This document shows positions 7,491-9,622 of a stretch of 9,622 bases of DNA, one piece after another. Position 1 is the stretch's first letter; every line of letters begins with the position of its first letter. Made by a program: the position numbers and the translations under genes. The stretch lies in contig JANYLF010000255.1 in assembly GCA_025357995.1 (NCBI GenBank), positions 1 through 9,622 of the forward strand, in the 5' to 3' direction. Below the pieces are notes generated by a model that had not been told where the DNA came from, searched no databases, and was given only the letters and a program-made list of their open reading frames with translations. This DNA comes from Acidimicrobiia bacterium (lineage in GTDB: Bacteria; Actinomycetota; Acidimicrobiia; IMCC26256; JAENVU01).

Positions 7491-7528
7491 CGCAGCGAGT
7501 TTCCGGAGGGCGGGCGGCGACGGCCCGA

Positions 7529-8314
7529 TTACGGCTGGACGTCGGGCGGGCGGCGGCCTTGCGCGCCGGCGGTCCGCGGCCCCGGAACGTCGTGGAATCG
7601 GTACGGCTCGGCGTCTCGACCCGGCTGACAGACCCAGGACTCGCCGGTCCGGCCCGTCGTCACGATGGTGAAGACCGCATCCGCAATCTGGGTGGCCGGC
7701 ATCAACGGAAAGTCGTTGGCCGCGAACATCGCCTTCGTGTCGGCATTGAGAATGTTGGTATCGGTCATGCCGGGATTCACCGTGTTCGCGGTGATGCCCT
7801 TGGCGAGGAGCGGCGGAGCGATGCTGCGGATGAAGCCGACGACCGCGTGTTTGGTCAGGTCGTACACCGGGTCCATCGCGAACGGAATGAGACCCGCGAG
7901 TGAACTCGTCGCGACGATCGCGCCGCCACCGCGTCGCTCCATCGTTGGAATCGCAGCGCGCACACCCCACACGACACCGTCGACGTTCACGCGCATGATG
8001 CGGTGGTACTCGGCGTCAGTGAGTGCGGTGACGTCGCCCACGCCGATGGCGATGCCCGCGTTGAGGTAGGCGATGTCGACGCCGCCGAGCTCGCGCTCAC
8101 ACGTGGCGAACATGGCGTCGACGTCGTTGGCGTCGCCCGCGTCGGCGTGCACGTAGAGGCCGCCGACCGCATCCGCGACGGCCTTGCCGTTGGTGTCGTC
8201 GAAGTCGGCCGCGCAGATCGTCGCCCCCTCGGCGGCGAACCGTTCCGCGGTTGCCCGGCCGATGCCCGATGCCGCGCCCGTGATCAACGCGATCTTGCCG
8301 TCGAGAAGTCCCAT
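7529..8314 (-). CDS. SDR-family NAD(P)-dependent oxidoreductase
   Basis: A 261-residue classical short-chain dehydrogenase/reductase, a cytosolic Rossmann-fold enzyme that oxidises an alcohol or reduces a ketone. Visible motifs: cofactor-binding TGAASGIG (12-19), an acidic residue after beta-2 (Asp37) that favours NAD(H) over NADP(H), NAG (85-87), Asn110, and the catalytic Ser138, Tyr151 and Lys155 (YDLTK), followed by NPGMTDT. The catalytic numbering is that of typical 250-residue classical SDRs. The last 20 or so residues form a Pro/Arg/Gly-rich tail beyond the usual fold. ATG 8314 is chosen because MGLLDGKIALITG is the normal SDR N-terminus; an in-frame extension to 8386 would run through the operator and is not SDR-like. 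No Shine-Dalgarno is visible; a TANNNT box is 8 nt upstream. It diverges from a tetR gene and is a likely target of that regulator. Substrate is unknown. Confidence 0.93.
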   Translation of the reverse strand: MGLLDGKIALITGAASGIGRATAERFAAEGATICAADFDDTNGKAVADAVGGLYVHADAGDANDVDAMFATCERELGGVDIAYLNAGIAIGVGDVTALTDAEYHRIMRVNVDGVVWGVRAAIPTMERRGGGAIVATSSLAGLIPFAMDPVYDLTKHAVVGFIRSIAPPLLAKGITANTVNPGMTDTNILNADTKAMFAANDFPLMPATQIADAVFTIVTTGRTGESWVCQPGRDAEPYRFHDVPGPRTAGAQGRRPPDVQP

Positions 8315-8328
8315 GGGCTCGCACGGTA
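8315..8328 (-). promoter_or_regulatory. Candidate -10 box near the SDR start
   Basis: TACCGT (8328-8323, - strand) fits TANNNT and ends 8 nt before ATG 8314, compatible with a leaderless or nearly leaderless message. A competing possibility is TACACT at 8375-8370 on the - strand, inside the palindromic operator, which would give a leader of roughly 50 nt. The sequence does not decide between them. Confidence 0.35.
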
Positions 8329-8368
8329 CGCGCCCGCCCACCGTGTTGTCGCTTTTCGGTATCCAGGA

Positions 8369-8388
8369 AAGTGTACGCGTGTACACTT
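8369..8388. promoter_or_regulatory. Palindromic operator for the divergent TetR regulator
   Basis: Two perfect 8-bp arms, AAGTGTAC and GTACACTT, flank a GCGT spacer. Size and symmetry fit a site for a TetR dimer. GTGTAC is also repeated directly at 8371 and 8379. It lies in the 80-bp gap between divergent SDR and tetR genes, ends 6 nt before the tetR ATG, and its right arm contains the predicted tetR -10 box (TACACT, 8382-8387). Because of the symmetry, the left arm carries the same hexamer on the other strand, facing the SDR gene. Binding would be expected to block both promoters (inference). Confidence 0.7.
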
Positions 8389-8394
8389 CTTGGG
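8382..8394 (+). promoter_or_regulatory. Candidate -10 box for a leaderless tetR transcript
   Basis: TACACT (8382-8387) fits TANNNT and ends 7 nt before ATG 8395, the same spacing as for kgd and bpa. The 7 nt (TCTTGGG) contain no usable Shine-Dalgarno. The box sits in the right arm of the operator, so repressor binding would directly cover it. No clear -35 was found. Confidence 0.5.
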
Positions 8395-9030
8395 ATGCCC
8401 ACGAAATTGCACAAGGGGAAGCTGCACCTCGCGTTCATCGCCCGTGCGGCGCGCGAGGTCGCTCGTCGCGAAGGGCTCGACGGTGTCACCGTTCGGGCCG
8501 TGGCCGCCAAGCTCGGTGTGAGCCCAATGGCGCTGTACCGCCACATCGAATCGACGGACGACCTACGCCGCGCGGCCCTGAATGAGGCGCTCAAACAGGT
8601 GCCGAGTCCGGGGCTCGAGGGTCCCGTATCCGAGCGGCTCCGGTCGTGGGCGGTCGAGGCTCGAGGAGTTGTGCGCCGCTATCCCGGCCTCGCGGAGGCG
8701 TGTCTCAGGGAGTGGGTCGTGCTTCGCCACGGATGTCGGATCATGGAGCTCCTTCTGGGTGTCGCGGCCGACCATTCGTCGGACGACGCGGAGCAGGTCG
8801 CGATCGCGAATGCCGTGTTCGTCTACGTGCTGAGCCGAGTCGCGGCCGAGCGCGCGGTGCTCGCGGGAGGAAGACGGCGCACACTCCCTGCCGTCGAGGA
8901 GGAGCCCAGGCGTTACCCGCGTCTCGTACGGGTGCAGAAGGAATTCATGACGATCAACGTCGAACGCCACTTCGCAATCGGACTGGACGCGCTGTTGTTC
9001 GGCCTCCTTCGCCGCGAGGTGGTCTCGTGA
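8395..9030 (+). CDS. TetR/AcrR-family regulator, divergent from the SDR gene
   Basis: A 211-residue TetR-type repressor. After a basic N-terminus (MPTKLHKGKLH) the DNA-binding domain covers about residues 10-60, with helix-turn-helix TVRAVAAKLGVSPMALYRHI (32-51) and the usual following ESTDDLRRA. Residues about 75-211 are the ligand/dimer part, which I do not recognise to a subfamily; it contains an Arg/Glu-rich segment (about 159-180) that is probably a loop. ATG 8395 is chosen over the in-frame GTG at 8371 because the latter lies inside the palindromic operator. The operator overlapping its own promoter and the divergent SDR gene point to autoregulation and control of the SDR and of the downstream acetyltransferase and HAD genes (inference). 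The stop overlaps the next gene's start (GTGA). Confidence 0.92.
   Translation: MPTKLHKGKLHLAFIARAAREVARREGLDGVTVRAVAAKLGVSPMALYRHIESTDDLRRAALNEALKQVPSPGLEGPVSERLRSWAVEARGVVRRYPGLAEACLREWVVLRHGCRIMELLLGVAADHSSDDAEQVAIANAVFVYVLSRVAAERAVLAGGRRRTLPAVEEEPRRYPRLVRVQKEFMTINVERHFAIGLDALLFGLLRREVVS
9016..9022 (+). promoter_or_regulatory. Ribosome-binding site of the acetyltransferase gene
   Basis: GAGGTGG ends 4 nt before GTG 9027 and lies within the end of tetR. It supports the GTG start that overlaps the tetR stop, rather than an upstream in-frame extension. Confidence 0.55.
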
Positions 9031-9530
9031 GTCTGACGATTCGTGATTGCACGGTCGAAGACCTGCCCGAATCTCTCGATATCTACAACGCGCTGACCGA
9101 AACCACCACGGTCGCGTGGAGCGAAGTCCGCGTGACCCTCGAACCCCGCGCGGCGTGGTTCGCCGATCAGAAGGTCCGCGGGTTCCCGGTCCTGGTCGCG
9201 GTCGACGGCGGCGCGGTGGTGGGTGTCGCGAGTTACGGCGACTTTCGTGGTTACCCTCACTGGGAGGGCTATCGCTTCACCGTCGAGCATTCGATCCATG
9301 TGCGCGGCGATCGCTGCGGTTCCGGCATCGGGCGCGTGTTGCTCGATGCGCTGATCGACCGGGCTCGCGCCGCGGGTGTGCACGTGATGGTCGGTGCCAT
9401 CGACGGTGACAACGAAGATTCGATTCGCTTCCACACACGCCTGGGCTTCGTCGAGGTCGCGCGGATGCCCGAGGTCGGCTTCAAGTTCGGTCGTTGGCTC
9501 GACCTCGTCCTCGTGCAGAGGATCCTGTGA
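9027..9530 (+). CDS. GNAT N-acetyltransferase, phosphinothricin/methionine-sulfoximine type
   Basis: A 167-residue cytosolic enzyme that transfers acetyl from acetyl-CoA to an amine. The whole chain is one GNAT domain and follows the Pat/Bar/YncA family pattern: start IRDCTVEDLP, then IYN (19-21), substrate-side GYRFTVEHSI (81-90), acetyl-CoA motif A around GSGIGRVLL (98-106), then MVGAIDGDNEDSI (121-133), HTRLGFVEVA (136-145) and the family-typical KFGRWLDLV (153-161). Family members detoxify phosphinothricin or methionine sulfoximine, or acetylate other amino acids; the substrate here is not certain. One oddity: the first position of the acetyl-CoA loop (normally Gln or Arg in Q/RxxGxG/A) is Cys97. 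Start GTG 9027 overlaps the tetR stop and has GAGGTGG upstream. Its own stop overlaps the next gene by GTGA, so it is in the middle of a tight operon. Confidence 0.92.
   Translation: MSLTIRDCTVEDLPESLDIYNALTETTTVAWSEVRVTLEPRAAWFADQKVRGFPVLVAVDGGAVVGVASYGDFRGYPHWEGYRFTVEHSIHVRGDRCGSGIGRVLLDALIDRARAAGVHVMVGAIDGDNEDSIRFHTRLGFVEVARMPEVGFKFGRWLDLVLVQRIL
9517..9522 (+). promoter_or_regulatory. Ribosome-binding site of the HAD gene
   Basis: AGAGGA lies 4 nt before GTG 9527, inside the end of the acetyltransferase gene, supporting the GTGA-overlap start. Confidence 0.5.
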
Positions 9531-9622
9531 TCTCCGTCGTGGCCTTCGATCTCGGAGATGTGCTGTGTCGGTTCGATCCGGCCGCGCGCGTTCGTGCGTT
9601 GGCCGACGCGTCGGGCTGGACG
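9527..9622 (+). CDS. HAD-superfamily hydrolase, N-terminal 32 residues only
   Basis: The window ends after 32 codons. They contain HAD motif I, FDLGDVLCRFDP (residues 7-18): a nucleophile Asp8 at the end of a hydrophobic strand (ISVVAF), followed by LGDVL. The position two residues after the nucleophile is Gly10 and not the second Asp of most HAD phosphatases; this DLGxVL form is typical of subfamily IA members such as YihX-like phosphatases and haloacid dehalogenase-like proteins. GTG 9527 overlaps the acetyltransferase stop (GTGA), so this is the third gene of the tetR-led operon. Substrate and full length cannot be determined. Confidence 0.8.
   Translation, partial: MISVVAFDLGDVLCRFDPAARVRALADASGWT

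Noticed and set aside
6935..7903. + strand open frame (322 codons) across bpa and the SDR gene
   Set aside because: It covers two well-supported genes on the other strand and the gap between them, with no protein-like conservation visible.
6912..7970. In-frame open extension of the DAHP synthase frame upstream of ATG 6911, which would give an 803-residue protein
   Set aside because: The extension reads through bpa and into the SDR gene in another frame, is Arg/Pro-rich and unlike any DAHP synthase, and bpa is a clear gene there. The family N-terminus begins at 6911.
8315..8386. N-terminal extension of the SDR gene to GTG 8386
   Set aside because: It would place the start inside the palindromic operator and add 24 non-SDR residues before the normal MGLLDGKIALITG beginning.
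8371..8394. N-terminal extension of the second tetR to GTG 8371
   Set aside because: The codon lies within the operator and on the promoter; ATG 8395 with a -10 box 7 nt upstream fits better.
1..9622. tRNA, rRNA, CRISPR, transposon or prophage signals
   Set aside because: No cloverleaf-like stretch, no regularly spaced direct repeats beyond the 14-bp triplet array, no transposase or integrase motifs and no terminal inverted repeats were seen; the gaps are too short to hide such elements.

Overview
The window looks like a high-GC actinobacterial chromosome. Three things point there: a fused 2-oxoglutarate decarboxylase/dehydrogenase of the Kgd type (E1 and E2 catalytic domains in one chain, no lipoyl domain), a PafE/Bpa-type proteasome activator ending in GQYL, and a class II DAHP synthase of mycobacterial architecture. 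Codon use is strongly GC-rich, GTG starts are common, and several starts lack a Shine-Dalgarno sequence. A mycobacterial genome is not implied. A deeper lineage such as Acidimicrobiia is possible, but the sequence alone does not settle it.

Layout. Left block (1-1812, + strand): the C-terminal three quarters of a 14-helix DHA2-type drug exporter, coupled by a GTGA overlap to a TetR regulator. Middle block (8314 down to 1833, - strand): SDR oxidoreductase, then pafE/bpa, then class II DAHP synthase (2 nt after pafE), then kgd. Right block (8395-9622, + strand): a second TetR regulator, a phosphinothricin-type GNAT acetyltransferase and the start of a HAD-type hydrolase, linked by two GTGA overlaps and diverging from the SDR gene.

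How it fits together. The middle block is mostly housekeeping: aromatic amino acid entry, the 2-oxoglutarate node of the TCA cycle and proteasomal protein turnover. Both flanks are regulator-led accessory modules (efflux; detoxification or small-molecule modification). The left and middle blocks converge on a compact element of three tandem 14-bp units that contains both stop codons and can fold as one long hairpin. The middle and right blocks diverge from an 80-bp control region with a perfect 8+8 bp inverted repeat over the predicted -10 box of the second tetR.

Most notable. Four starts (kgd, pafE, SDR, second tetR) have a TANNNT hexamer 7 or 8 nt upstream and no well-placed ribosome-binding site, the expected picture of leaderless transcription. 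No tRNA, rRNA, CRISPR array, insertion sequence or phage gene was seen, and no clearly undescribed multi-gene system. Intergenic gaps are all under 100 nt.
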